Shown: positions 1 through 7,971, counted from the first letter of the stretch. The stretch is DNA of 64,000 nt from Streptomyces sp. CBMA291 (GCF_014596525.1 NZ_MSJP01000008.1:62001-126000); one strand, 5' to 3'. The notes: generated from the sequence alone by a model not told the origin. Numbers and translations are program-made.

Positions 1-48
1 GACGGTCGTCAGCAGAAAGCCGCTCGGGAGTTTCTCTTCGAGTCCCAT
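1..48 (-). CDS. nuoB: NADH-quinone oxidoreductase subunit B, N-terminal 16 codons (partial)
   Basis: Only the first 16 codons are in the window; the gene runs off the left edge on the minus strand. The peptide MGLEEKLPSGFLLTTV is the typical start of actinobacterial NuoB, the complex I subunit that carries the N2 iron-sulfur cluster and sits next to the quinone site. It starts at an ATG 17 bases after the nuoA stop, so it is the second gene of the nuo operon. The assignment rests on this short N-terminus and the nuoA neighbour. Confidence 0.9.
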   Translation of the reverse strand, partial: MGLEEKLPSGFLLTTV

Positions 49-65
49 AGGTGCCCCTCAGCCCC

Positions 66-425
66 TCAGTCCCATTCCAGGCCGCCGCGACGCCACACAT
101 AGGCGTAGGCGACGAAGACGGTGAGCACGAAGAGCAGCATCTCCACGAGCCCGAAAAGCCCCAGGGCGTCGAAGGTGACGGCCCAGGGGTAGAGGAAGAC
201 GATCTCGATGTCGAAGACGATGAAGAGCATCGCCGTCAGGTAGTACTTGATCGGGAAGCGGCCGCCGCCGGCGGGAGTGGGCGTCGGTTCGATGCCGCAC
301 TCGTACGCCTCTAGTTTTGCCCTGTTGTACCGCTTTGGCCCGATAAGCGTGGCCATGACCACGGAGAAGATCGCAAACCCCGCACCCAGGGCACCGAGCA
401 CGAGGACGGGCGCGTACGCATTCAC
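66..425 (-). CDS. nuoA: NADH-quinone oxidoreductase subunit A
   Basis: A 119-residue inner-membrane subunit of the proton-pumping NADH dehydrogenase (complex I). The product has three hydrophobic helices, the loop with YECGIEP whose Cys lies near the quinone channel, and the conserved FDIE motif, all characteristic of NuoA/ND3. I chose the GTG start at 425 because GGAAGGAG lies just upstream and the protein then begins VNAYAPVLVLG as in other streptomycetes; an upstream ATG in frame would add 14 unlike residues. It is the first nuo gene and is followed 17 bases later by nuoB. A Rex-type operator lies 67 bases upstream, so redox control by the NADH/NAD ratio is expected. Confidence 0.95.
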   Translation of the reverse strand: MNAYAPVLVLGALGAGFAIFSVVMATLIGPKRYNRAKLEAYECGIEPTPTPAGGGRFPIKYYLTAMLFIVFDIEIVFLYPWAVTFDALGLFGLVEMLLFVLTVFVAYAYVWRRGGLEWD

Positions 426-491
426 GCTCCTCGCTCCTTCCAGTCGTCCTTGACCGTTGGACCGCACGGCCGGACCTGAAAGATCGCCCCC

Positions 492-509
492 ATGTGAGGC
501 AGTTCACAA
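492..509 (-). promoter_or_regulatory. Rex operator (ROP) upstream of nuoA
   Basis: On the minus strand the sequence reads TTGTGAACTGCCTCACAT. The Streptomyces Rex operator consensus is TTGTGAA-N4-TTCACAA, so 16 of 18 positions fit. Rex is a redox-sensing repressor known to control nuo, cydABCD and rex-hemA in Streptomyces. The site is 67 bp upstream of the nuoA start; a possible -10 hexamer TAAGAT lies just upstream of it at 525-530. The match is seen directly; regulation is inferred from the family. Confidence 0.8.
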
Positions 510-1094
510 GCCCGGCTGCCCCGCATCTTATGCCTGCCCCTCTGTGATCTGCGACACGGGGTACGCCAACGAGTTTGTGATCTCCACCACCTGACGAAGG
601 ATCATGAAGTCGGATGAGCGGTGATCTTGTCGCGCGAAGCGCACAAGTGATCACCAGATGTGACATCCAGACTGGTTTCCGCTGCTCGGAGGGGGTGTCG
701 CACTATCAAGTGCTGCTCAGTACAAGCAAATTCGCGGTGGACGCGTTCGAGTGGTAAGGGATTCGGCCATCGCCCGGCCGGGAGGAGCGTCGCGGCCCGG
801 TGGGCGTGTGCGCGTCCTCGCGAGTCCCCGTCAGATGAAAATGTGACCTGCGCCACTACCCCGAGGGCTGGAATAAGCGGGGCTTGGCCATCGGAGTCAA
901 GAGGTGGTAAGCGTCGGGCAATTCGGACGTTTCAGCGAAAACCCATGATCAAGGCCGGGTTACACCCCGTCCGCTTTGTCCGTTACGGCGTCAATAAGGG
1001 CGCCAAAGAAGCGGATTCAGAGGTTCCGGACGTAACTGTGGCGCAACCCACGTTTCTTGAAGGGAACCGTGTACCCCTGATAGCGGTTGTACCC
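510..1094. other. 585-bp divergent intergenic region, no gene seen
   Basis: This region separates nuoA from the NlpC/P60 gene. Open frames crossing it lack ribosome binding sites and actinobacterial third-position bias. It is somewhat AT-richer than its surroundings, in keeping with promoters for both genes. I looked for the ydaO (c-di-AMP) riboswitch found before some Streptomyces cell-wall hydrolase genes, but the conserved cores of that RNA are not recognisable. Confidence 0.5.
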
Positions 1095-2030
1095 ATGTCC
1101 CACACCGCTCACATAACCAGCCACCGGAAGCCCCGCCGCAGCGCCTCGTCGATCGCGCTGCGCGCCGGAGTCGCCGGTGGCGTCCTCGGCACCATCGCGG
1201 TGGCCGCCGCCGCCGGGCCGGCCAATGCCGAGCCGGTGACCGAGACCATCGAAATGCCCACCCTGGGCTCCCTGGAGACCGGTGCGGACCTGGCCGGCGC
1301 CGTCGCCGCCTCCGCCGAGGCCTCCCAGCAGGAGGCGCTCGACCAGAGCCTCGCCACGCAGGAGCACTCGGCCCTCCTCAAGGCCGCCAAGGAAGCCAAG
1401 ACCGCCAAGGCCGAGGCCGACCGCAAGGCCGCCGCCGAGCGCGCCGAGAAGGCCCGCCTCAAGGCCGAGCAGGAGCGCAAGGACCGCGAGGAGGCCGCCG
1501 CCCGCGCCTCCCGCGACACCGTGCGCACGCAGCTCACGAGCAACTCCGGCGGCTCCTCCACGTACGCGTCGCCCTCTTCTTCCTCGTCGTCCTCTTCGTC
1601 GTCGAATTCTTCGTCGTCGTCGTCGAACGGCGGTGGTTCCTCCACGAGCGGTGAGACCACCACCCAGGCCCCCTCCGGCAACACCGCCGCGATCGTGGCC
1701 TTCGCCCGCGCCCAGATCGGCGACTCGTACGTCACCGGCGGCACCGGCCCCAACTCCTGGGACTGCTCGGGCCTCGTCCAGGCCGCCTACCGCCAGGCCG
1801 GGATCGACCTGCCCCGCATCTCGTACCAGCAGTCGAGCATGGGCAGCTCCGTCTCCCTGAGCAGCCTTCAGCCGGGCGACATCCTCTACTGGGGCAGCCG
1901 CAGCGGCTCGTACCACGTCGCCATCTACGTCGGCGGCGGCAAGTACGTCGGCGCGCAGAACTCCTCGACCGGTGTCGTCGAGCGCTCCCTGGACTGGGAC
2001 ATGCCCTCGGGCGCCGTCCGCATCCTCTGA
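1095..2030 (+). CDS. Secreted C40 (NlpC/P60) peptidoglycan hydrolase
   Basis: A 311-residue exported enzyme expected to cut the gamma-D-Glu-to-diamino-acid bond in peptidoglycan stem peptides. The Sec signal peptide spans about residues 1-45 with a cleavage motif ANA. Residues about 90-140 form a charged Ala/Glu/Lys coiled coil, followed by a Ser/Gly linker at about 150-190. The NlpC/P60 domain fills about 195-311 with catalytic Cys224 in WDCSGLV and His274 in YHVAIYVG; the third polar residue is probably in the AQN segment near 288. Start is the ATG at 1095, which puts basic residues directly before the hydrophobic stretch. It stands alone, divergent from nuo, and ends before a strong bidirectional terminator. 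Confidence 0.9.
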   Translation: MSHTAHITSHRKPRRSASSIALRAGVAGGVLGTIAVAAAAGPANAEPVTETIEMPTLGSLETGADLAGAVAASAEASQQEALDQSLATQEHSALLKAAKEAKTAKAEADRKAAAERAEKARLKAEQERKDREEAAARASRDTVRTQLTSNSGGSSTYASPSSSSSSSSSSNSSSSSSNGGGSSTSGETTTQAPSGNTAAIVAFARAQIGDSYVTGGTGPNSWDCSGLVQAAYRQAGIDLPRISYQQSSMGSSVSLSSLQPGDILYWGSRSGSYHVAIYVGGGKYVGAQNSSTGVVERSLDWDMPSGAVRIL

Positions 2031-2067
2031 GCGGACCCCGCAGCACCACCACGCGGAACGCACCACC

Positions 2068-2114
2068 ACGCCGAAGGGCCGTCACTCCACGCGGGAGCGA
2101 CGGCCCTTCGGCGT
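2068..2114. terminator. Bidirectional terminator hairpin between convergent genes
   Basis: A perfect 16-bp inverted repeat (ACGCCGAAGGGCCGTC and its complement) with a 15-base loop lies between the stop at 2030 and the convergent stop at 2129. It lacks a long U-tract, as is usual in Streptomyces. Confidence 0.85.
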
Positions 2115-2128
2115 ATCCGGACGGCCCC

Positions 2129-3475
2129 TCAGCGGCGCAGTGCCTCCGCGGGCTGGATGCGGGAGGCGCGCCAGGCCGGGTAGAGGCCCGCGACGACCCC
2201 CGTGACCAGGCCGACGGCCGGGGCGGCGACCACCGTGCCGGTGTGCATGACCGGGGTCCAGTCCCGGATCAGGGCCACCACGATCACCGTGCACACCCCG
2301 AGCGCCGTGCCGACGAGACCGCCCACCGCACCCAGCGCCCCCGACTCCGTGAGGAACTGGACGGTGATGTGCCGGCCCCGGGCGCCGAGCGCGCGCCGCA
2401 GACCGATCTCCCCGGTCCGTTCCAGGACGGCGACGAGCGTGGTGTTGGCGATGCCGACCGCGCCGATGACCAGACAGATCGCCGCGAGGAGCAGGAACAG
2501 CTGGTCGAGGTCGTGGGTCACGCCCGCGCGCAGCGCCTTGGGGTCCGGTGGCGGAACGGCCTTCAGATACTCGGGGTGGTCAGGACGCAGGGCGGTCGGC
2601 GCCTCCCGGGCGATCTGGGCGGCGGCGCCCGTCGCCGTGGTGATCAGCATCTTCGCGTCGCCCTGCTGCGCCGGCCCCCACAGCTTCTCGGCGGTCGTCC
2701 TCGGCACCGTCACCGACATCAGGACGTCGGCCCTGCGCTGGACGTCGTCGATGATTCCGGCGACGGTGAAGGGCTCGTCCCCGATGAAGACGGCGGGCCG
2801 GGTCTCCAGGGTCGTGATGCCGAGCCGGGCGGCGACGGACTTGCCGAGGACCGCGACCGGCTGTCCCGTACGGGAGGTGAACTCGTCGTACAAGCGCCCC
2901 TGGGCCAGGGTCGGCGCCGCCGCCCGCAGGACTCCGGGGGAGGCGGCGACGACGTCGATCCGTTCGCTGCCTCCGCCGCCGTCGCCGACCGGGGCGGAGC
3001 GGACGGCGGTGCCGGGGGCCAGCCGGACCGGCCAGTAGACCCCGGCCGCCTCGACGCCGCCGAGCCGTTCGATCCGGGCGTCCGCGTCCGCCGGGAAGGC
3101 GGGGTCGGCGAACTCGTTCTGCTCGTGGGCGATGTCCTCGACGGTCACCTCGGTGGCCGTGAGCAGGTTGAACCGCGCGTCGATCTGCGAGGAGGTGGTG
3201 GCGGTCAGGCCGAGGATCGCCACGAAGGTGCCGACGCCGAGGACCGTGCCGAGCGCGGTGAGGACCGAGCGTCCGGGCCGCTGGAGCATTCCGGCGACGG
3301 CTTCGGAGAGGACGTCACGGGTGGTCAGCCGGGAGGGCTCGACGAGCCGGCTCCGCTTGCGGGCGCGCGGTGGTTTCGGCGGGGTGGCGGCCAGGGTCTC
3401 CGTCGGGGAGCCGTCCGCCGGGGCGTGGGCCGGGGGGTCCACCCGGGAGGGCTCGTTCTTCGGGGGCCGTCTCAT
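2129..3475 (-). CDS. FtsX/MacB-type ABC transporter permease
   Basis: A 448-residue membrane protein of the MacB/FtsX permease class, which couples cytoplasmic ATP hydrolysis to movement of a periplasmic or extracellular domain rather than to classical transport. After a basic, Pro-rich cytoplasmic N-terminus of about 60 residues there is one membrane helix (around TALGTVLGVGTFVAILGL), a large outer MacB_PCD-like domain, and three C-terminal helices in the FtsX domain. It overlaps the ATPase gene by 4 bp, so the two are translationally coupled. It is the last gene of a four-gene operon reading lipoprotein, adaptor, ATPase, permease. The substrate cannot be inferred. Confidence 0.88.
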   Translation of the reverse strand: MRRPPKNEPSRVDPPAHAPADGSPTETLAATPPKPPRARKRSRLVEPSRLTTRDVLSEAVAGMLQRPGRSVLTALGTVLGVGTFVAILGLTATTSSQIDARFNLLTATEVTVEDIAHEQNEFADPAFPADADARIERLGGVEAAGVYWPVRLAPGTAVRSAPVGDGGGGSERIDVVAASPGVLRAAAPTLAQGRLYDEFTSRTGQPVAVLGKSVAARLGITTLETRPAVFIGDEPFTVAGIIDDVQRRADVLMSVTVPRTTAEKLWGPAQQGDAKMLITTATGAAAQIAREAPTALRPDHPEYLKAVPPPDPKALRAGVTHDLDQLFLLLAAICLVIGAVGIANTTLVAVLERTGEIGLRRALGARGRHITVQFLTESGALGAVGGLVGTALGVCTVIVVALIRDWTPVMHTGTVVAAPAVGLVTGVVAGLYPAWRASRIQPAEALRR

Positions 3476-4173
3476 CGTCGTCCCTCCCCCGCCGTCTCGC
3501 TCAGGACGCCGTCGCGGATCGTCACCGTCCGCAGGCCGCGTCGCGCGACCTCCGCGTCATGGGTGATCACCACGATCGTCATCCCGGAGGCGTGCAGTTC
3601 GCCGAGGAGGTCGAGGACCGATCCGGCGTTGTCCGAGTCGAGGTTGCCGGTCGGCTCGTCGCAGAGCAGCAGCGAGGGGCGGCCGGCCAGGGCGCGGGCG
3701 ATGGCCACCCGCTGGCGTTCGCCGCCGGAGAGCCGGCCGGGCAGGGCGTCGGCCCGGTGGGCGAGCCCGACCCGTTCGAGGGCGGTACGGGCACGGGCGC
3801 GGCGCTCGGCCCGGGGCACCGCCGAGTAGACCATCGACAGCATGACGTTCTCCGTGGCGCTGCGGTGCGGCAGGAGGTGGAAGGACTGGAAGACGAAGCC
3901 GATGCGGCGGCCACGCAGCGCGGTCCGCTCCCCGTCGCGGAGCGACGCCGTGTCGATGCCGTCCAGGAGGTACGTGCCCCCGGTGGGCGCGTCGAGCAGT
4001 CCGGCGACGTTCAGGAAGGTCGACTTGCCGGAGCCGGAGGGCCCGACCACGGTGATGAACTCCCCTCTGCGCACGGTCAGTTCGCAGGGGCGCAGGGCGG
4101 TGACGGGGGGCGGCCCGGGGTAGGTGAGGCTCACCGCGCGGAAGGCGATGACCGGGGTGTCCTGGTCGTTCAC
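3472..4173 (-). CDS. ABC transporter ATP-binding protein (MacB/LolD class)
   Basis: A 233-residue cytoplasmic ATPase. Walker A is GPSGSGKS at 44-51, the Q-loop Gln is about residue 96, the signature LSGGERQR is at 148-155 and Walker B with DEP at about 168-174. The length and the LLDAPTGGTYLLDG segment place it in the LolD/MacB/FtsE group. It overlaps both neighbours by 4 bp (adaptor upstream, permease downstream) and must power the adjacent FtsX-type permease. All catalytic motifs are intact. Confidence 0.93.
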   Translation of the reverse strand: MNDQDTPVIAFRAVSLTYPGPPPVTALRPCELTVRRGEFITVVGPSGSGKSTFLNVAGLLDAPTGGTYLLDGIDTASLRDGERTALRGRRIGFVFQSFHLLPHRSATENVMLSMVYSAVPRAERRARARTALERVGLAHRADALPGRLSGGERQRVAIARALAGRPSLLLCDEPTGNLDSDNAGSVLDLLGELHASGMTIVVITHDAEVARRGLRTVTIRDGVLSETAGEGRR

Positions 4174-5801
4174 GGCGACCCCTGGGGGGTGACCGGGGCA
4201 GGGGCCGCCGCCGCGCCCGGGTTCACCCCGGTGACCACCTCGTCGCCTTCCTTGAGCACGCCCTCGGCGGTGGGGACGACCTCCACGAAGCCGTCGCCGG
4301 TGGTGCCGGTGCGGACCTCGACGCGTTCCTGCCGTCCGGTGCCGTCGACGGTGGTGACGACGGTCCGGCCGTCGACTCCGGCGGAGACGGCGGTGATCGG
4401 GACGACGAGGGCCTTGCCGTCGGTGGAGGCGGCTTCGATGGTGAGGCGGATCTCCTGTCCGGCGAGGGCCGAGGGGAGTTCGCGGGTGGGTTCGACGGTG
4501 AAGAGGTAGCCGACGGCGCCGTTGCCCGGGGCCGCGTCCCCTCCCCCGCCGGAGCCGTCGCCGCCGTCCGGTCCCTGGGGGCCGTTCTGCTGGTCCTGCC
4601 GGGAGGGGGTGTCGGCGACCGAGACGACCCGGCCGGCCGTCTCCTGTCCGGTGCTCTCCGCGAGGAGCCGTACCTTCTGTCCGGCGCGGACCATGCCCTT
4701 CTGGTGGTCCTGGAGGTAGCCCTGGGCCATCAGTTTTCCGGAGGAGAGGGTCATGGCCGTGCCGGAGAGCTGTCCTCCGGTGCGGGCGGTGACGGTGGCG
4801 ACGCGGGCGGGGAAGGCCCGTACGAAGACGACTTCGGCCGCCGGGACCATGGGCCCGGCCGCCGCACGGGCCTCCGCGAGGGTCTCGCGGGCGGTGGCGA
4901 GGTCTTCGGCGGCCCGGTCGCGGGCCTTCTCCAGCGGCTTCACCTGGGCGGGGTCGGTGTTGGCCGCGAGGGCGTCGCGGGCGTCGTCGGCGGCCCGTTC
5001 GGCTCCAGTGACGGACGCCTTCGCGCCGTCCACGGCCGCGCCGTCGTCGTCGACGGCGGGCCGGGGGTCGTAGCCGATGGAGGCGTAGAAGTCCTCGACG
5101 GCGTTCTTGGTGCCGGGGCCGAAGGTGCCCTTGGCGTCGCCGCCCCGGCCGTGGCCGAGGTCGGCGAGGGCGCGCTGGAGCTGCTTCACGTCGTCGCCGG
5201 TGGCGCCGGGCTTGAGGTCCCGGTAGACGGGGAGGCTGCCGGGCAGGACGAAGACGGGACGTCCGGAGACCTCCATGAGGACCTTGCCGGAGCGGACCGC
5301 GTCGCCGCTCTTCACGGAGACCTTGGTGACGACGGGGGCGGAGCCGCCCTCGCCGCCCGCCGCGACGGGGGCGACCTGGAGGGTCTGACCGGCCGCGACG
5401 GTGCCGCGCAGGACGACGGTCTCGGCGAGGACCCGGTTCTCGACGCGGGCGACGAGCACGTCCTGCGGCGGCGGTTCGGCGTCGGCGGCGAGCTGGGCCG
5501 GGGACCGGATGAGCGAGGTGGCCGCCACTCCCGCACCGGTGAGGGCGACCGCCCCTGCGACGAGGACGGCGACCCAGACGCGGCGCCGGAACATCCGGGC
5601 GTGGACGGCGTCGCGGGCGGGGGTGCCGGGGGTGCCGGGGGCCTCCGGCGTACGGAGCGCGATGCCGCCGGAAGTGCCGGAAATCCCCGCCGTACCGGGC
5701 GCGATGCCGTCAGAAGCGCCGGGTGTCTCCGCCGTACCGAGCGCGGCGCCGCCCGAAGCGCCGGAAATCCCCGCCGTACCGGGCGCGATGCCGTCAGCCA
5801 C
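4170..5801 (-). CDS. HlyD/MacA-like adaptor with peptidoglycan-binding domain
   Basis: A 543-residue single-pass protein, probably the extracellular adaptor of the adjacent MacB-like transporter. The first ~60 residues are a low-complexity cytoplasmic tail made of degenerate PGTAGISG repeats. A membrane helix follows at about 75-96, then a barrel-sandwich (lipoyl-like) half, a PG_binding_1 domain at about 193-245 (GATGDDVKQLQRAL, GTFGPGTKNAVEDFY), an Ala-rich helical hairpin at about 255-310 and C-terminal beta domains. The GTG at 5801 overlaps the lipoprotein stop by 8 bp, which supports this start. The PG-binding domain could anchor the complex to the wall in place of an outer-membrane partner. 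Confidence 0.82.
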   Translation of the reverse strand: MADGIAPGTAGISGASGGAALGTAETPGASDGIAPGTAGISGTSGGIALRTPEAPGTPGTPARDAVHARMFRRRVWVAVLVAGAVALTGAGVAATSLIRSPAQLAADAEPPPQDVLVARVENRVLAETVVLRGTVAAGQTLQVAPVAAGGEGGSAPVVTKVSVKSGDAVRSGKVLMEVSGRPVFVLPGSLPVYRDLKPGATGDDVKQLQRALADLGHGRGGDAKGTFGPGTKNAVEDFYASIGYDPRPAVDDDGAAVDGAKASVTGAERAADDARDALAANTDPAQVKPLEKARDRAAEDLATARETLAEARAAAGPMVPAAEVVFVRAFPARVATVTARTGGQLSGTAMTLSSGKLMAQGYLQDHQKGMVRAGQKVRLLAESTGQETAGRVVSVADTPSRQDQQNGPQGPDGGDGSGGGGDAAPGNGAVGYLFTVEPTRELPSALAGQEIRLTIEAASTDGKALVVPITAVSAGVDGRTVVTTVDGTGRQERVEVRTGTTGDGFVEVVPTAEGVLKEGDEVVTGVNPGAAAAPAPVTPQGSP

Positions 5802-6318
5802 CGACGACCGTCCCGCTCTCGGCCTGTCCGGCGGTCGGGTCGCACGCCTTCAGGGCGGCGATCACCTGGGGGTCGCTCTTGACCTTGTCGGCGATCGGGC
5901 CTTCGAGGGGGGTGTCGCCGGTCGTCGGGTCGGGGTCCGGGTAGTCGCCGACGCCCTTGGCGCGGACGCAGACGGCGTGCTTCCTCGCCGCTTCGACGCG
6001 GTCCGGGGCGGCGGTGGGCCGGGTGGGCAGCTTCGCGGCGCAGGTCCTCTCCGCCGAGGTGACGGCCTCGCCGGTGTTGGCGTCCTTGTCGACGCGCTTC
6101 TGCCCGCCGACGTCCTGGAGCTTGAGGCCCTGGGCGCCGAGGCAGTCGTAGTACGCGGCCCAGACGGCCGGGTCCTGCGAGGCGCCCGACGAGGGGGCCG
6201 GGCCGGGGGCGGGGGCGGCGCTGCTCGGTGTGGCCGGGGCCGCGCTGTCCCCTTCGCTCGCACACCCCCCGAGCCCGAGGGCGAGGAGCAGTACGGGAAC
6301 GGCCATGAGGCGTCTCAT
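5794..6318 (-). CDS. Small secreted lipoprotein, unknown function
   Basis: A 174-residue protein with a lipoprotein signal ending in LGGC (Cys19), then a Ser/Pro/Ala linker. The mature part has a regular set of Cys residues (in DCLG, ERTCA, HAVCVRAKG, LKACDP) and the segment YPDPDPTTGD. Proteins of this kind occur next to MacAB-like operons in Streptomyces but I cannot name a function. It is first in the four-gene operon and overlaps the adaptor gene by 8 bp, so it may be an extracytoplasmic subunit of that transporter. A copy of its 5' end is found again at about 7190-7265 inside the neighbouring gene array. Confidence 0.8.
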   Translation of the reverse strand: MRRLMAVPVLLLALGLGGCASEGDSAAPATPSSAAPAPGPAPSSGASQDPAVWAAYYDCLGAQGLKLQDVGGQKRVDKDANTGEAVTSAERTCAAKLPTRPTAAPDRVEAARKHAVCVRAKGVGDYPDPDPTTGDTPLEGPIADKVKSDPQVIAALKACDPTAGQAESGTVVGG

Positions 6319-6489
6319 CAGAAACGGTCCTTCCGACGGGGAGTCCCGTCACGGGGCGTCACGGAAAAGCGCGGGAGGGGGCAGACGCGGCGCTGCGCTA
6401 CGCCGGTACGAGGCCCCTGCGCGAGGTGGCCGGGCGCCCGGCGGGCACCTCGACATGACCGAAGGTAACGCGGGGCCGCCCGGGAGGTA

Positions 6490-6507
6490 ACTGTCTCAAC
6501 GGACAGT
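6490..6507 (+). promoter_or_regulatory. Palindrome ACTGTC-N6-GACAGT upstream of array copy 1
   Basis: Reads ACTGTCTCAACGGACAGT: perfect 6-bp arms and a 6-base spacer, 90 bp before the start codon. The same element recurs before copies 2, 4, 5, 6 and (decayed) 7. The conservation of the right arm GACAGT and the spacer TCAACG in copies where the left arm has drifted suggests a regulator site or part of a promoter. The protein that binds is unknown. Confidence 0.6.
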
Positions 6508-6597
6508 AGCCACCGGCGATTTGGCGATGTTCACATGGACCTCGGCCCGGCTCCGGGCCGCATCGACCACCCACAGCAGTCAAGGAAAGGGAACGAC

Positions 6598-7008
6598 ATG
6601 CAGCGCACCGCACTCCGACGCGTGGCCGTCACGGCCCTCGCCCTCGCCGCCCTCGGCGGAGGCGCCCTGGCCACCGCTGGCTCCGCTTCCGCCGCCACCC
6701 ACAAGAACGGCTACCTGGAGTCCGGCGAACTCGGCCTGTACTACAGCCCCGACCGGGGCGGCGCGGTCTTCGACCTCTACGTCGGGGACGACGACTTCAG
6801 CGACGACTGGTTCCCGGGTCCCGGCACCGGCGCGGGCCAGCCGGTCAACGACAACACCGCGTCCTACTGGAACAACGACTTCTACACGTGGCTGGTCTAC
6901 ACCGACGCCAGACGCGGTGGCATCCAGGGAAGCCTGCCGGCCGGCTACATCGGCAACGCGACCGCCAACTTCCGGAACAAGATCTCCTCCGCGTACTTCC
7001 AGATGTGA
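6598..7008 (+). CDS. Secreted beta-gamma-crystallin/I36-like protein, array copy 1
   Basis: A 136-residue exported protein of unknown role. The signal peptide covers residues 1-32 and ends ASA, leaving a mature domain of about 104 residues. The fold signature is that of the beta-gamma-crystallin superfamily, which in Streptomyces includes the I36 metalloprotease inhibitor (SMPI): LGLYYSPDRGGAVFDL resembles the tyrosine-corner/Gly turn of one motif, and VYTDARRGGIQGSLPAGYIGNA a second. Unlike SMPI it has no cysteine. The ATG at 6598 is preceded by AAGGAAAGG. An in-frame ATG at 6535 is unlikely because the intervening leader is out of frame in other copies. Variable patch: DLYVGDDDF; C-terminal end FQM. 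Inhibitor activity is inference only. Confidence 0.85.
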   Translation: MQRTALRRVAVTALALAALGGGALATAGSASAATHKNGYLESGELGLYYSPDRGGAVFDLYVGDDDFSDDWFPGPGTGAGQPVNDNTASYWNNDFYTWLVYTDARRGGIQGSLPAGYIGNATANFRNKISSAYFQM

Positions 7009-7071
7009 CGGTTCCACAGCACCACTGAACCGCCGGATCAGCCGCACGGCCCCGGCACCCGCATGACCCAG

Positions 7072-7116
7072 GCAGCCGTTGCTCCGCCCGAATGAGGCGG
7101 GCAGAGCAACGGCTGC
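7072..7116 (+). terminator. Terminator hairpin after array copy 1
   Basis: GCAGCCGTTGCTC pairs with GAGCAACGGCTGC, with an inner CGCC/GGCG pairing around the loop GAATGA. This hairpin is repeated after copies 2, 3, 4, 5 and 9. Confidence 0.85.
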
Positions 7117-7270
7117 TCCATGGTAGGCACGCACACGCCCCTGGAGCACCCATGCGCCCCTTCGCCGCCCGGGCGGCCGGGGCCGCAGCTGCCCCGTCGC
7201 TCGCACACCCCCCGAGCCCAAGGGCGAGAAGCGGTACGGGAGCGGGAGCCGCCATCTGGCGTCTCACCGG
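7117..7270. pseudogene. Fossil duplication junction: 5' ends of both flanking lipoprotein genes
   Basis: Bases 7118-7173 are nearly identical to 12040-12097, that is, the leader and first codons (MRPFAARA) of the lipoprotein gene downstream of the array. Bases about 7190-7265 are nearly identical to about 6246-6319, that is, the 5' end (in antisense) of the lipoprotein gene upstream of the array. Neither fragment is functional. This arrangement is exactly what a tandem duplication of an ancestral block upstream-lipoprotein / single inhibitor-like gene / downstream-lipoprotein would leave between copies 1 and 2. Confidence 0.8.
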
Positions 7271-7272
7271 TG

Positions 7273-7290
7273 ACTGTTTCCACGGACAGT
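7273..7290 (+). promoter_or_regulatory. Palindrome upstream of array copy 2
   Basis: ACTGTTTCCACGGACAGT, one mismatch in the left arm relative to the copy 1 element. It lies 90 bp before the copy 2 start. Confidence 0.55.
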
Positions 7291-7380
7291 AACCACAGTC
7301 CCTCGGGCCATGCCCCCATGGACCTCGGCCCGGCTCCGGGCCGCATCGACCACCCACAGCAGTCAAGGAAAGGGAACGAC

Positions 7381-7791
7381 ATGCAGCGCACCGCACTCCG
7401 GCGCGTGGCCGTCACGGCCCTCGCCCTCGCCGCCCTCGGCGGAGGCGCCCTGGCCACCGCGGGCTCGGCTTCCGCCGCCACCCACAAGAACGGCTACCTG
7501 GAGACCGGCGAGTTCGGCCTGTACTACAGCCCCGACCGGGGCGGCGCGGTCTTCGACCTCTACACCGAGGACCAGGACTTCAGCGACGACTGGTTCCACG
7601 GTCCCGGCGCCGGAACCGGCCAGTCGGCCAACGACAACACCGCGTCGTACTGGAACAACGACACCTACACGTGGCGGGTCTACACCGACGCCAACCGCGG
7701 TGGCGTCGAGGGAAGCCTGCCGCCCGGCCACATCGGCAACGCGTCCGCGAACTTCCGGAACCAGATCTCGTCCGCGTACTTCGTGTTCTGA
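7381..7791 (+). CDS. Secreted beta-gamma-crystallin/I36-like protein, array copy 2
   Basis: 136 residues with the same signal peptide (ending ASA) and same core as copy 1. Its variable patches are YTEDQDF after the first core block, a His in DDWFHGPG, and a Glu in GGVEGSLPPG; the end is YFVF. It has its own palindrome, leader hairpin, AAGGAAAGG ribosome site and terminator, so it is a self-contained transcription unit. Function unknown, as for the other copies. Confidence 0.85.
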   Translation: MQRTALRRVAVTALALAALGGGALATAGSASAATHKNGYLETGEFGLYYSPDRGGAVFDLYTEDQDFSDDWFHGPGAGTGQSANDNTASYWNNDTYTWRVYTDANRGGVEGSLPPGHIGNASANFRNQISSAYFVF

Positions 7792-7854
7792 CGGCCCTGC
7801 GGCACCGCTGAACCGCCGGATCAGCCGCACGGCCCCGGCACCCGCCTGACCCAG

Positions 7855-7899
7855 GCAGCCGTTGCTCCGCCCGAATGAGGCGGGCCGAGCAGCGGCTGC
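7855..7899 (+). terminator. Terminator hairpin after array copy 2
   Basis: Same 13-bp stem as after copy 1, with one mismatch on the descending arm (GAGCAGCGGCTGC). Confidence 0.8.
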
Positions 7900-7971
7900 C
7901 CCTGCCCCCATGGACCTCGGCCCGGCTCCGGGCCGCATCGACCACCAGCAACAGTCAAGGAAGGCACCAGC

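Noticed and set aside
510..1094. Possible ydaO (c-di-AMP) riboswitch before the NlpC/P60 gene
   Set aside because: Such riboswitches precede some Streptomyces wall hydrolase genes, but the conserved cores (GGGGUGAAU-like and CCGUCAGCUAACC-like) are not found here.
6535..6597. Upstream in-frame start (MDLGPAPGRIDH...) for the array genes
   Set aside because: The same leader is out of frame or altered in copies 3, 7, 8 and 9, while the AAGGAAAGG ribosome site and signal peptide always mark the later ATG.
7120..7380. N-terminal extension of array copy 2 starting MVGTHTPLEHP
   Set aside because: It translates the fossil junction and palindrome; it is homologous to leader DNA, not to protein.
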